Source: Saccharospirillum alexandrii_A (lineage in GTDB: Bacteria; Pseudomonadota; Gammaproteobacteria; Pseudomonadales; Natronospirillaceae). From it: DNA of 64,000 bases. The notes under the pieces are model-generated. The model was not told the origin of the DNA, did no database searches, and was given only the letters and a program-made list of their open reading frames with translations. Numbering within the stretch: position 1 is the stretch's first letter; every line of letters begins with the position of its first letter. The DNA lies in contig NZ_JBHZRJ010000002.1 in NCBI RefSeq assembly GCF_043641555.1, forward strand, positions 248,001 to 312,000, written 5' to 3'. Positions 16,733-24,867 of the stretch are shown piece after piece. Made by a program: the position numbers and the translations under genes.

Positions 16733-17358
16733 CAGGGCTCTCCTCGGGCTCCGGCCTGTTCGGCCAGGCGGGTCAAAAAGCGTTTAAAGCCGCGCCGGTC
16801 CTGAACCAGTTCCAAATACATGGGGTTGTTTCTCAGTGACACCATGCCATCGGCCAGCAACCAGACCAGGGTATAGAGGTAGCGCAGATCATCGTCGTCC
16901 TGATGGGACTCCACCTCCCATTGCTGGCGCGCCAGTTCGGTAAACTGCTCCACATGGTTACGACGCAGGCGCTGCCATTGCTGAAACCGCTCCAGGCAAG
17001 AGTCACTGGCGTTTAAATGACTTTCGAGACGAATAAAAAGTCCATAATTATCAATGGATTGCAGTCGATAATTAAGAAACTCTCTCATCAGATGCGCGAT
17101 GCCCAGTTCCGGCGATTCACGGCACTGTTTGAACAGGGGGCTCAGCCCCAGCTCGTCATTCAACAGCAACGCAGCGTAGACATCGTCCTTGCCACTGAAA
17201 TAGTGGTAGAAGACAGACCGGCTGATGGCGGCGGTTTGAATTAGGCGGGTGACGGACACCTGCTCTTCACCAACCAGCATAAAAAGGTTCAGCGCAGAGC
17301 TTAGAATGGCCACTTCGGTGGGGTGCTGGTCGGATACGCTGGCTATCGGCCTGAACAT
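16732..17358 (-). CDS. TetR/AcrR-family transcriptional regulator
   Basis: One-component regulator of 208 residues. The N-terminal DNA-binding domain is clear: VSVTRLIQTAAISRSVFYHYFSGKDDVYAALL (about 35-66) gives the TetR helix-turn-helix with the recognition helix near SRSVFYHYF. The C-terminal ligand domain is divergent and no effector can be inferred. It is first in a two-gene unit with the DUF1285 gene. Its closeness to the etf locus makes a role in lipid or acyl-CoA control conceivable, but nothing in the sequence proves this. No clear palindromic operator was found in the short gap upstream (17359-17428). Confidence 0.85.
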   Translation of the reverse strand: MFRPIASVSDQHPTEVAILSSALNLFMLVGEEQVSVTRLIQTAAISRSVFYHYFSGKDDVYAALLLNDELGLSPLFKQCRESPELGIAHLMREFLNYRLQSIDNYGLFIRLESHLNASDSCLERFQQWQRLRRNHVEQFTELARQQWEVESHQDDDDLRYLYTLVWLLADGMVSLRNNPMYLELVQDRRGFKRFLTRLAEQAGARGEP

Positions 17359-17428
17359 GGTCTAGCTCGTCAGTCGCGGAAAAGCAGGCTGCGCTGTTCC
17401 TAGCTTGAAGGTCAACAGCGCTGTCACC

Positions 17429-17782
17429 TTACATGGTATGAGTGGGCTTTTCGGAATTGAGTGCACCGGCCAGATAGGTTTCGATCTTATCTTTGGCCAG
17501 CTCGTTCTTCTTGCTGAACTGAACCCCAATGCCGGTCGCCCGGTTGCCCTGGGCGCCCCGGGGGGTGACCCAGATGACCTTACCGGCTACCGGTATCTTT
17601 TCCGGCTCTTCCATCAGGTTCAGCAACAAAAAGACATCGTCACCCAGGTTGAACTTCTTATTGGTTGCGATGAACAGACCACCGTTTTTCACAAAAGGCA
17701 TATACGCCGCGTACAGCACTGCCTTGTCTTTCATCGTCAGCGACAAGATGCCATTGCGTGGGCCACCGAGTTTTGGATTCAT
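17429..17782 (-). CDS. pilZ: PilZ-type type IV pilus assembly protein
   Basis: Small 117-residue cytoplasmic PilZ-domain protein. The start at 17782 (MNPKLGGPRNGILSL) forms an ATGA overlap with the holB stop and has AGGA upstream; the longer frame to 17830 lies inside holB. The sequence lacks the RxxxR and (D/N)xSxxG c-di-GMP motifs, as in Pseudomonas PilZ itself, which binds PilB-FimX rather than the nucleotide. Conserved pieces include MPFVKNGGLFIATNK, GDDVFLLLNLMEEPEKIPV and GKVIWVTPRGAQGNRATGIG. The position directly after holB is the canonical pilZ locus. The adjacent tatD gene found in Pseudomonas is missing. Confidence 0.9.
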   Translation of the reverse strand: MNPKLGGPRNGILSLTMKDKAVLYAAYMPFVKNGGLFIATNKKFNLGDDVFLLLNLMEEPEKIPVAGKVIWVTPRGAQGNRATGIGVQFSKKNELAKDKIETYLAGALNSEKPTHTM

Positions 17783-18735
17783 GCGTTTCCTGTCATTTCC
17801 AGCCAGCGAGCAGACAATTGCTCGCTCCAAATCTGTTGATTCAGGTTCGCCTGCTGCTGCAGGCCCTGCTTTAACTGCACAATATAGTCTCTAAACCGAA
17901 AAAGCGACACCGCTGGCAGCCCCTGCAACGCCTGGACGAGATCTTCATCACGCTCCGGCACCGGCGCGGACTGCTGGTTCAACCGGCGAATGGCCGTGTC
18001 GACCCACAGCATAGCCTGGTTCAGCAGTGTCTCCGGATCCTGTTGCTGAATGAATGATGCCAGTGCTGTGAAGTTACGTTCCTGCAAAAAGCAACTGACT
18101 TGCCGGTCCCACTGCTCGATGGCTTCATCGGTGACTAGTGCGGCGGCCAGGGGCGCGCCGTCGGCCATGGCCAGGCGTTGTTCGGGGCGTTCTATGCCGT
18201 TATCCGTCAGCCATTGGCGGGCGTCTGAGGGGCCCGGTTGCTCAAGCTTGTACAGCCGGCAACGGGACCGAACAGTCGGCAGCATGCGCGACAGCGAGGT
18301 GCTTTCCAGAATCAGATAGGTATTGGGCGTCGGTTCTTCGAGCATTTTCAGCACGGCATTGGCCGCTGCCGTATTCATTTTTTCACTGTGCGTCAGCCTA
18401 ATAACCTTGTTGCCGCCCTGCTGGGGGGTTTCATGCATAAAATCGGCGATTCCCCGAATCTGGTCCACCTTGATGGTAAGGCTCTTGCCTTCCGGCTCCA
18501 GGACCCGACTGTCAGGATGGGCCCCGGCCTTAACCAGCAGGCAAGACTTGCATTGACCGCAGGGCTCTATGCCGGGCTGCTTGCACAACAAACCGCACCG
18601 TAGATAGTCGCCCAGTAATGACAATCCATCCCCTACCCGGCCAACCAGCATCAGCGCATGGGGCAGTCGCTGCCCGGCAAAGCTCGCGTTAACCTGGCTA
18701 GCAATGTCCCGGGTCCAGACGGGCAGTTCGTTCAT
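17779..18735 (-). CDS. holB: DNA polymerase III delta-prime subunit
   Basis: Clamp-loader subunit of 318 residues that, with delta and tau/gamma, opens and loads the sliding clamp. Visible: the N-terminal AAA+-like domain with a degraded P-loop (VGRVGDGLSLLG), as expected for delta-prime, which does not hydrolyse ATP; the zinc-binding cysteines C51, C59, C62 and C65 in CKQPGIEPCGQCKSC; and ...NAANAVLKMLEEP-type sensor region seen here as AAANAVLKMLEEPTPNTYLIL. The start overlaps the tmk stop and the end overlaps pilZ, both by four bases. Confidence 0.93.
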   Translation of the reverse strand: MNELPVWTRDIASQVNASFAGQRLPHALMLVGRVGDGLSLLGDYLRCGLLCKQPGIEPCGQCKSCLLVKAGAHPDSRVLEPEGKSLTIKVDQIRGIADFMHETPQQGGNKVIRLTHSEKMNTAAANAVLKMLEEPTPNTYLILESTSLSRMLPTVRSRCRLYKLEQPGPSDARQWLTDNGIERPEQRLAMADGAPLAAALVTDEAIEQWDRQVSCFLQERNFTALASFIQQQDPETLLNQAMLWVDTAIRRLNQQSAPVPERDEDLVQALQGLPAVSLFRFRDYIVQLKQGLQQQANLNQQIWSEQLSARWLEMTGNA

Positions 18736-19352
18736 GAGTATCGGGCCTCCAGGGCCTGAATCAGTGCAGCGCTGACCGATTCGATGGAACCGGTAGCATC
18801 GAGCCTGACAAAGCGTTGCGGGTCTTCCTGGCAGCGGCGTTCATAGCCGGCCCGGCAGCGCTCAAAGAAGGCAATGTCTTCGGTTTCAATACGATCGAGT
18901 TCACCTCGCTGCCGGGCGCGGGCCAGCCCCACCTCGGCCGGGCAATCGAGCCACAAGGTCAGGTCAGGCCGGAACCCTTCGAGTACCCGGCGTTCCAGGT
19001 CCACGATATGATCCCAGGGGATGCCGCGACCGCCCCCCTGATAGGCATAGCTGGCGTCGGTGAAACGGTCGCTGACCACCCACTGGCCTCGGGACAACGC
19101 GGGCAAAATGGCAGCACTGAGGTGCTGACGCCGGGCAGCAAACACCAGCAACAGCTCGGTCCAGACATCGACGGGTTCTTCATGGTGGGCCAGCAAGACC
19201 TCACGAATCTGCTCGGCCATGACGGTACCGCCCGGCTCGCGCGTGACCATAGGCTGGCCAAAACGCTCAGTGACCCAGCTGGCGAGTACATCCCGCTGGG
19301 TAGACTTACCAGCGCCTTCCAGGCCTTCGATTGAAATGAATTGAGGGTTCAC
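18732..19352 (-). CDS. tmk: Thymidylate kinase
   Basis: Phosphorylates dTMP to dTDP with ATP for DNA synthesis; 206 residues. The P-loop is GLEGAGKST (10-18), followed by the TREPGG motif (about 38-43), the DRFTDASYAYQGGGR substrate-binding segment (about 92-106), and the LID region RARQRGELDRIE. The start codon is GTG at 19352, overlapping the mltG stop as GTGA, so translation is coupled. Length and motifs are typical of bacterial enzymes with the catalytic residues in the LID, as in E. coli. Confidence 0.95.
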   Translation of the reverse strand: MNPQFISIEGLEGAGKSTQRDVLASWVTERFGQPMVTREPGGTVMAEQIREVLLAHHEEPVDVWTELLLVFAARRQHLSAAILPALSRGQWVVSDRFTDASYAYQGGGRGIPWDHIVDLERRVLEGFRPDLTLWLDCPAEVGLARARQRGELDRIETEDIAFFERCRAGYERRCQEDPQRFVRLDATGSIESVSAALIQALEARYS

Positions 19353-20395
19353 GACCCGCCTCCCTGTTCTTCGGCTGGCGGCGCAGAGCGGTAGTCGTCC
19401 CGCCGTTGAAAACGCTGATACTGACGCACCGCCTGGTTATGCTCTTCATAGGTGTCAGAAAACTGGTGGGTGCCATCGCCCCGGGCGACAAAGAACAGCG
19501 TTGTGCCTTCGGCCGGGTCAACCGCTGCCTCTAGCGCCCCGCGCCCGGGATTGGCAATTGGCGTGGGCGGCAGACCGCTGCGGGTGTAGGTATTGTAGGG
19601 CGTATCCTGACGCAGGTGGCTGCGTGTCAGGTTGCCGCTGAAGTCCTCACCCAGGCCATAAATCACCGTCGGGTCGGTTTGCAGCCGCATGTTTTGGGCC
19701 AGTCGCCGGGAGAAGACACCAGCTATCTCTGGCCGTTCAAAGGCGGCACCAGTTTCGCGTTCAATAATGGACGCCAGAATCAGCGCCTCATAGGGGGTGT
19801 CTACCTGGGTGGATTCGGCGCGGTTCTCCCAGGCCCGACTAAGCTCCTGTTGCATACGCTGGTGCGCCTGCCTGAGAATGTCCACATCGGCCGTGCCCCG
19901 TTCAAACAGGTACGTATCCGGGAAAAACCAGCCTTCGGGATGCTGCTGGTCGATGTCCAGCGCTTCAAGCACCGAGGCAGTATCGGTGTCTGTGAGTGTA
20001 TGATTCACGGCCTCGTTAGCGGCCAGTGCAACCAGGAACTGCCGGAAGGTCCACCCTTCGATAAACTGCACGCTGTACTGGATTTTCCGCCCTTCGATCA
20101 TCCGGTTTACCGCGTCGCTGCTGGTATCGTCGGGACTCACCCGGTATTCGCCACGCTGAATCGCGGTTTGCTCCTGATACCTCAGCCAAAGCTCATGTGC
20201 CCGGGCGTACTGAATCCAGCCTTTGGCTTCGAAATCATTCAACACCCGTCTGAGTGAAGCACCTGAGGGGACCGTATAGGTTTGCTCGGAGGTCAGCGCC
20301 ATGGGGGAATCGATACGATCCTTGAGGTAGAACGCGGCGCCAAAACCCGCACCAACCATCAACAGTACCGCGATAACTATCAGTCGTTTAATCAA
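19349..20395 (-). CDS. mltG: Endolytic murein transglycosylase MltG
   Basis: Inner-membrane lytic transglycosylase that cleaves nascent peptidoglycan strands and limits glycan length; formerly YceG. The 348-residue product has an N-terminal membrane anchor (about 5-24), a LysM-like region, and the catalytic stretch EALILASIIERETGA with the active-site Glu, followed by RLQTDPTVIYG and DTPYNTYTRSGLPPTPIANPG, all family hallmarks. The only start that keeps the membrane anchor is a TTG at 20395, inside the pabC stop region (eight-base overlap), so expression depends on coupling with pabC. Confidence 0.92.
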   Translation of the reverse strand: MIKRLIVIAVLLMVGAGFGAAFYLKDRIDSPMALTSEQTYTVPSGASLRRVLNDFEAKGWIQYARAHELWLRYQEQTAIQRGEYRVSPDDTSSDAVNRMIEGRKIQYSVQFIEGWTFRQFLVALAANEAVNHTLTDTDTASVLEALDIDQQHPEGWFFPDTYLFERGTADVDILRQAHQRMQQELSRAWENRAESTQVDTPYEALILASIIERETGAAFERPEIAGVFSRRLAQNMRLQTDPTVIYGLGEDFSGNLTRSHLRQDTPYNTYTRSGLPPTPIANPGRGALEAAVDPAEGTTLFFVARGDGTHQFSDTYEEHNQAVRQYQRFQRRDDYRSAPPAEEQGGGS

Positions 20396-21224
20396 GATTC
20401 AATCCAATCCGGTGTTGTAGGGAGGCCAGTTCAGTCGGGTCTGCCAGGGGTAGCGGAACGTCATTGAAATGCGTAACCCGAACCAGCCCCATCAGGGCGT
20501 TGCCAATCAACAGCGCTTCACAACTGGCCAGGTCATCTGGCCTGATGTCTGCGATACCCAGCGCCTGTTGACCACTGTCTAGCCAGCGTCTGCGGATAAT
20601 GCCATTCACACCCGCTCGTTTCAGCCCCGGCGTTAACCACTGTCCGCCGCGGCAATAAAAGACATTGCTCATGCTGCCTTCAACTACCCAGCCCTGGTCG
20701 TCGCACAGCAGCGCTTCATGTGCCTGAAGGCTTCGCGCTGTTTGCCGGGCCAGCACGGAATCCAGACGATTCAGGTGCTTGATGCCCGCCAGAGCGACGT
20801 TGACCGATGCCGGAATGGGCGAGGTCACTAACCGGGCTCCTGATTCATACCAGGAGGCCGGACGATACTCGAACAGCTGCAATAGCCGGTCGGTTTGCTG
20901 GGTTGCCGGATCGTAATCGTAGCCCCGGCCCGCCGCGTGCCTGCCCAGCGTGATTTTCAGCACCGCTGGCGCTTCAACCGTCTTTAACAGGGTATCGATA
21001 TCCGACTGCAGGGTTCGCTGATCCTGCCCGGTCCAGGCAAGGTTCAAACGAGCTGCGCCTTCCTGCAGACGCTGCAGATGGTCGCTTGCAAACCGAAGCC
21101 CCTGCCGGGTTACCAGGCAGGTTTCAAACAAGCCATCACCAAACGCCAGCATCCGGCTGGGCAATGGGAGTTGGTCGGTCGGTTGGCTGTTTAACAGGCA
21201 GGCAAGCATGGGATTCAGGCGCAT
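20388..21224 (-). CDS. pabC: Aminodeoxychorismate lyase
   Basis: PLP enzyme that splits 4-amino-4-deoxychorismate into 4-aminobenzoate and pyruvate for folate synthesis; 278 residues. It belongs to the class IV aminotransferase fold; the PLP lysine is K149 in AGIKHLNRLDSVLARQ, and the conserved GLFET and EGSMSNVFYCRG segments are present. It precedes mltG, tmk, holB and pilZ in one operon, the same order as in many gammaproteobacteria. Branched-chain aminotransferases share the fold, but length and motifs fit PabC. Confidence 0.92.
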   Translation of the reverse strand: MRLNPMLACLLNSQPTDQLPLPSRMLAFGDGLFETCLVTRQGLRFASDHLQRLQEGAARLNLAWTGQDQRTLQSDIDTLLKTVEAPAVLKITLGRHAAGRGYDYDPATQQTDRLLQLFEYRPASWYESGARLVTSPIPASVNVALAGIKHLNRLDSVLARQTARSLQAHEALLCDDQGWVVEGSMSNVFYCRGGQWLTPGLKRAGVNGIIRRRWLDSGQQALGIADIRPDDLASCEALLIGNALMGLVRVTHFNDVPLPLADPTELASLQHRIGLNLD

Positions 21225-21289
21225 TGAATGAGCCCGTCAGTGTACCCGATCCCAGGCGAGGCGCCCAGTTCGACCAGGGATAAACAAGC

Positions 21290-21338
21290 AGCGGAACAAG
21301 GTGTGCTGACCGTCACGGCCAACGCACTCTGTTCCGCT
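21290..21338. other. Long imperfect hairpin after fabF
   Basis: AGCGGAACA at 21290-21298 pairs perfectly with TGTTCCGCT at 21330-21338, with partial pairing inside (GTGTGC with GCACTC, CCG with CGG). It lies ten bases after the minus-strand fabF stop. No T run follows on the minus strand, so it may stabilise the fabF 3' end or weaken read-through into pabC rather than act as a simple terminator. Confidence 0.5.
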
Positions 21339-21347
21339 TTTGGACCC

Positions 21348-22586
21348 TTAAACCTTGCTGAAGATCAGGGTGCCATTAGTACCGCCAAAGCCAAATGAAT
21401 TCGACAAGGCGTGGTTTATTGGCATTTCACGGGCGGTGTGTGGCACGTAGTCCAAATCACAGCCGTCACTCGGCGTCTCCAGGTTGATGGTCGGCGGTGC
21501 CACCTGATCGCGGATGGCCAGTACCGAGAAAATCGCCTCAACCGCACCGGCGGCACCTAGGAGGTGACCGATCATCGACTTGGTTGAACTCATGACAATC
21601 TTGTCGGCATCAGCGCCATACAGTGTTTTGGCAGCCTGGCTTTCCGCTTTGTCGCCGGCCGGCGTCGAGGTGCCATGCGCATTGATGTAATTCACATCAA
21701 TGGGGTTCAGCTTCGCATCCTGCACGGCATTGCGCATGGACGCGCAGGCCCCGGCACCGGTTTCAGGTGGTGACGTCATGTGATAGGCATCACCGCTCAT
21801 GCCAAACCCAGTGAGTTCGGCATAAATGGTCGCGCCCCGGGCCTTAGCGTGCTCATACTCTTCAAGCACCATAACTCCGGCACCATCACCCAGTACAAAG
21901 CCATCGCGGTCTTTATCCCAGGGGCGACTCGCCCGGGTTGGATCATCGTTTCGGGTCGACAGCGCGCGGGCAGCACCAAAACCGGCAATACCCAGAGGCG
22001 TAGAGGCCATTTCGGCACCGCCGGCTACCATCACATCGGCATCGCCATAGGCAATGGTTCGCCCTGCATAACCGATGTTGTGCGTACCGGTGGTGCAGGC
22101 CGTGGTGATGGCAATGTTAGGCCCTTTGAAGCCGTAATCGATCGACAGATAACCGGCGATCATGTTGATGATGGCTGAGGGTACAAAGAACGGCGAAACC
22201 CGACGTGGCCCGGACTTATTCAGCGCATCGTGATTGCGTTCAATGGTATCGAGACCGCCGATCCCGGCGCCGATAGCCAGGCCAATGCGATGGGCATTGC
22301 TTTCGGTGGCTTCAATGCCCGAATCACGAATGGCTTCGATGGCGGCCGCATAGCCGTACTGAATGAAGCCATCCATTTTCTTGGTGTCTTTGGGGTTGAT
22401 GTAGGCAGCCGGATCAAACCCCTTCACCATGCAGGCAAAATTCGTAGTGAACTTCTCGGTATCGAACTTTTCGATGGTGGAAGCCCCGCTCTTACCCGCC
22501 AAAATTCCGGTCCAGGTAGAGACAACATCGTTACCCAGCGGGCTGAGGCAACCCAGACCGGTCACAACGACTCTTCGACGTGACAT
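21348..22586 (-). CDS. fabF: 3-oxoacyl-ACP synthase II
   Basis: Elongating ketoacyl-ACP synthase (KAS II), 412 residues, condensing malonyl-ACP with acyl-ACP. The catalytic triad is visible: Cys in TACTTGTHNIGYAGRTIAYG, and two His residues in INAHGTSTPAGD and KSMIGHLLGAAGAVEAI. The start at 22586 (MSRRRVVVTGLGCLSPLG) has GGAG six bases upstream; the open frame to 22754 runs into acpP and is rejected. It follows acpP with an intergenic hairpin between them, which could set the ACP to FabF ratio. Confidence 0.96.
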   Translation of the reverse strand: MSRRRVVVTGLGCLSPLGNDVVSTWTGILAGKSGASTIEKFDTEKFTTNFACMVKGFDPAAYINPKDTKKMDGFIQYGYAAAIEAIRDSGIEATESNAHRIGLAIGAGIGGLDTIERNHDALNKSGPRRVSPFFVPSAIINMIAGYLSIDYGFKGPNIAITTACTTGTHNIGYAGRTIAYGDADVMVAGGAEMASTPLGIAGFGAARALSTRNDDPTRASRPWDKDRDGFVLGDGAGVMVLEEYEHAKARGATIYAELTGFGMSGDAYHMTSPPETGAGACASMRNAVQDAKLNPIDVNYINAHGTSTPAGDKAESQAAKTLYGADADKIVMSSTKSMIGHLLGAAGAVEAIFSVLAIRDQVAPPTINLETPSDGCDLDYVPHTAREMPINHALSNSFGFGGTNGTLIFSKV

Positions 22587-22600
22587 AGTGTTCTCCAAAT

Positions 22601-22634
22601 AAAAAGCCGTACTGTCTGACGACAATACGGCTTG
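22601..22634 (-). terminator. Intrinsic terminator/attenuator between acpP and fabF
   Basis: AAGCCGTA (22604-22611) pairs with TACGGCTT (22626-22633), extended by TGTC/GACA around a TGAC loop. On the minus strand the stem is followed by TTTTTATTT. It sits after acpP and only 15 bases before fabF, so most transcripts should end after the abundant acpP message. Confidence 0.75.
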
Positions 22635-22668
22635 AATCCAGAGCGGTATAGCCGGATGGCTACCGCAC

Positions 22669-22905
22669 TTAGCCCAGGTGGGCGTTGATGTAGTCGATCG
22701 CGTCCTGAACAGTACCCAGCTTCTCAGACTCTTCGTCCGGAATCTCGGTTTCAAACTCTTCTTCCAGAGCCATCACCAGGTTTACGGTGTCCAGAGAGTC
22801 AGCACCCAGGTCGTCTACGAAAGACGCCTGTGCAGTTACGTCTTCTTCTTTCGCGCCCAGCTGTTCACAGACGATTTTCTTTACACGATCTTCAATGTTG
22901 CTCAT
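22669..22905 (-). CDS. acpP: Acyl carrier protein
   Basis: Acidic 78-residue carrier of growing acyl chains. The phosphopantetheine site is S37 in LGADSLDTVNLVMALEEEF, and the start MSNIEDRVKKIVCEQLG is near-identical to other gammaproteobacterial AcpP proteins. I chose the ATG at 22905, eight bases after GGGAG; a GTG at 22914 would add three residues not seen in the family. Stands between fabG and fabF, with a terminator downstream. Confidence 0.97.
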   Translation of the reverse strand: MSNIEDRVKKIVCEQLGAKEEDVTAQASFVDDLGADSLDTVNLVMALEEEFETEIPDEESEKLGTVQDAIDYINAHLG

Positions 22906-22993
22906 TACGAACACTCCCTACTTGGAATTGCACTTCAAGGTGCGATTTAGTGTATTAAACGTTATTCGTTACCGGCAAGTCAAAACTGGCCGG

Positions 22994-23734
22994 TCAACCC
23001 ATGTACATGCCACCGTTCACGTGCAATGTTTCACCCGTGATGTACGACGCCTGGTCACTGACCAGAAACGCTACGGCAGCGGCAATTTCGTTCGGATCAC
23101 CCATACGACCCAGCGGGATTTGCTTGAGCAGTGTTTCCCGTGTGGCCTCTGGCAGCTCATGAGTCATATCGGTCTGAATAAAACCCGGTGCCACCGAATT
23201 CACGGTGATATTACGCGAACCGACCTCTCGCGCCAATGATCGGGTCAACCCTTCGAGCCCGGCTTTGGCCGCGCAATAGTTTGCCTGACCCGCGTTGCCC
23301 ATGGAAGCGACCACCGACGAAACATTCACAATACGACCAAAACGGGCCCGCGTCATCGATTTGATCACTGCCTTGCTCATACGATAGGCCGAAGACAGGT
23401 TGGTGTCGATCACCGAGTCCCACTCTGCTTCTTTCATGCGCAGGAAGAGATTGTCTTTGGTGATACCGGCGTTATTGATGAGCACTTCGGGCGTGGCGTC
23501 GGCTGCTTTCAGGTCCGCCATCAGCTGGTCGATAGACTCCGGACTGGTCACGTCAAGCGTGTAGCCTCGTCCTTCGATACCAGCGGCTTGCAGTCGCTCG
23601 GAGATGGCCTGGGCACCCGATTCAGACGTTGCGGTTCCGGCAATACGATAGCCCTGACGGCCAAGTGTTTCGGCAATGGCAGCGCCAATGCCTCGGCTGG
23701 CGCCCGTAATCAAAACCCACTTGTGATCACTCAT
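22994..23734 (-). CDS. fabG: 3-oxoacyl-ACP reductase FabG
   Basis: NADPH-dependent reductase of the fatty-acid elongation cycle; 246 residues. Short-chain dehydrogenase features: nucleotide motif GASRGIGAAIAETLG (11-25), NNAGIT (about 88-93), and the catalytic Ser in VNVSSVVASMGN and Tyr-Lys pair in YCAAKAGLEG. It ends INGG-type as ITGETLHVNGGMYMG, typical for FabG. The ATG overlaps the fabD stop (ATGA). Between fabG and acpP is an 88 bp gap that probably carries a separate acpP promoter, as in E. coli. Confidence 0.95.
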   Translation of the reverse strand: MSDHKWVLITGASRGIGAAIAETLGRQGYRIAGTATSESGAQAISERLQAAGIEGRGYTLDVTSPESIDQLMADLKAADATPEVLINNAGITKDNLFLRMKEAEWDSVIDTNLSSAYRMSKAVIKSMTRARFGRIVNVSSVVASMGNAGQANYCAAKAGLEGLTRSLAREVGSRNITVNSVAPGFIQTDMTHELPEATRETLLKQIPLGRMGDPNEIAAAVAFLVSDQASYITGETLHVNGGMYMG

Positions 23735-24669
23735 GCGTTACTCCCTATGCGTTCCTGAAAAGCTGCCAACGACCCAAGGGCCGACAAGGTCAGCGTTTTC
23801 TCAATGCGCTTGTTCAAACCGGATAATACCTTACCGGGACCGCACTCAACGGTCTCACTAACGCCAAGACGGACCAGTTCAGTGACCGATTGCGACCACA
23901 ATACCGGACGAAACAGTTGTTCAACGAGGTTCTGCTTTAGAGCAGCGGCGTTGCTTTCGGCCGCGGCCGAGACGTTTTGAATGATTGGCAGCTCTGCGTT
24001 TTGCCAGTTGAGCGTATCCAGATGACTGGAAAGCTGTGCCGCAGCGTCTTTCATCAATGAGCAATGCGAGGGTACAGAGACCGGCAGCGGCATCGCCCGT
24101 TTGGCGCCTGCGGCTTTGAGCGTCTCTATGGCACGCTCTACGGCGGCAACAGAGCCGGCGATAACCACCTGACCCGGGGTGTTGAAATTAACCGCTTCAA
24201 CGACGTCACCCTGAGCCGCTGCGGCACAGCCATCAATCACGGCCTGATCGTCGAGACCCAGAATGGCCGCCATGCTGCCCTGCCCTGCGGGTACGGCGGC
24301 TTGCATCAGCTGACCCCGTTTCTCGACCAGCACAGCAGCGTCCGCCAGCGGTAATACGCCAGCGGCGACCAGCGCGGAATATTCACCCAGGCTATGACCC
24401 GCCAGATAGTCAGGCCGGGCGCCACCCTCAGCTTGCCATAAACGCCACAAGGCGATGCTGGCCGTGAGCAGTGCCGGTTGCGTCTTTTCGGTCTTGTTCA
24501 ATTCTTCGGCGGGCCCTTCACTGACCAGCGCCCAGAGGTCGTAACCCAAAGCGTTGGAGGCTTCTGCGAAAGTTTCCTGAATCAACGGATACTGCTCAGC
24601 CAGATCCGACAACATGCCGACCTGCTGGGATCCCTGACCCGGAAAAACGAAGGCGAGTTTTTGGCTCAT
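23731..24669 (-). CDS. fabD: Malonyl-CoA:ACP transacylase
   Basis: Transfers malonyl groups from CoA to ACP to supply chain extension; 312 residues. The start is FVFPGQGSQQVGML (8-21); the nucleophile is S93 in AGHSLGEYSALVAAG; the malonyl-selecting region is present as VEAVNFNTPGQVVIAG, and the catalytic His lies in VSVPSHCSLMKDAA. Coupled to fabG by a four-base overlap. The 198 bp gap upstream (24670-24867) contains a possible promoter, so fabD may be transcribed separately from plsX. Confidence 0.95.
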   Translation of the reverse strand: MSQKLAFVFPGQGSQQVGMLSDLAEQYPLIQETFAEASNALGYDLWALVSEGPAEELNKTEKTQPALLTASIALWRLWQAEGGARPDYLAGHSLGEYSALVAAGVLPLADAAVLVEKRGQLMQAAVPAGQGSMAAILGLDDQAVIDGCAAAAQGDVVEAVNFNTPGQVVIAGSVAAVERAIETLKAAGAKRAMPLPVSVPSHCSLMKDAAAQLSSHLDTLNWQNAELPIIQNVSAAAESNAAALKQNLVEQLFRPVLWSQSVTELVRLGVSETVECGPGKVLSGLNKRIEKTLTLSALGSLAAFQERIGSNA

Positions 24670-24759
24670 GCAATACGTTCCTGTTGTTGTGGAGACTCAG
24701 CCTGGCGGCCCGACCCAAGGGGTCCGACTCACTGAATATCCCAGTGGCGTGCATTATGG

Positions 24760-24787
24760 TCGCAACAACCGCTCAGTAAAGGCGAAC
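24760..24787 (-). promoter_or_regulatory. Possible sigma-70 promoter for fabD
   Basis: In the gap between plsX and fabD, the minus strand reads TTTACT, 16 bases, CATAAT. This is a modest match to the sigma-70 consensus and is placed to drive fabD-fabG. A hairpin ATAAGGG/CCCTTAT at 24851-24871 overlaps the plsX stop just before it but lacks a T run. Positions are approximate to a few bases. Confidence 0.35.
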
Positions 24788-24867
24788 CCCGTTAAAACAT
24801 TTATGAATTCCGGGAACAGCTAGAGCGGCATTATTGACGCACGAAATCAGATAAGGGCTGGCAACCC

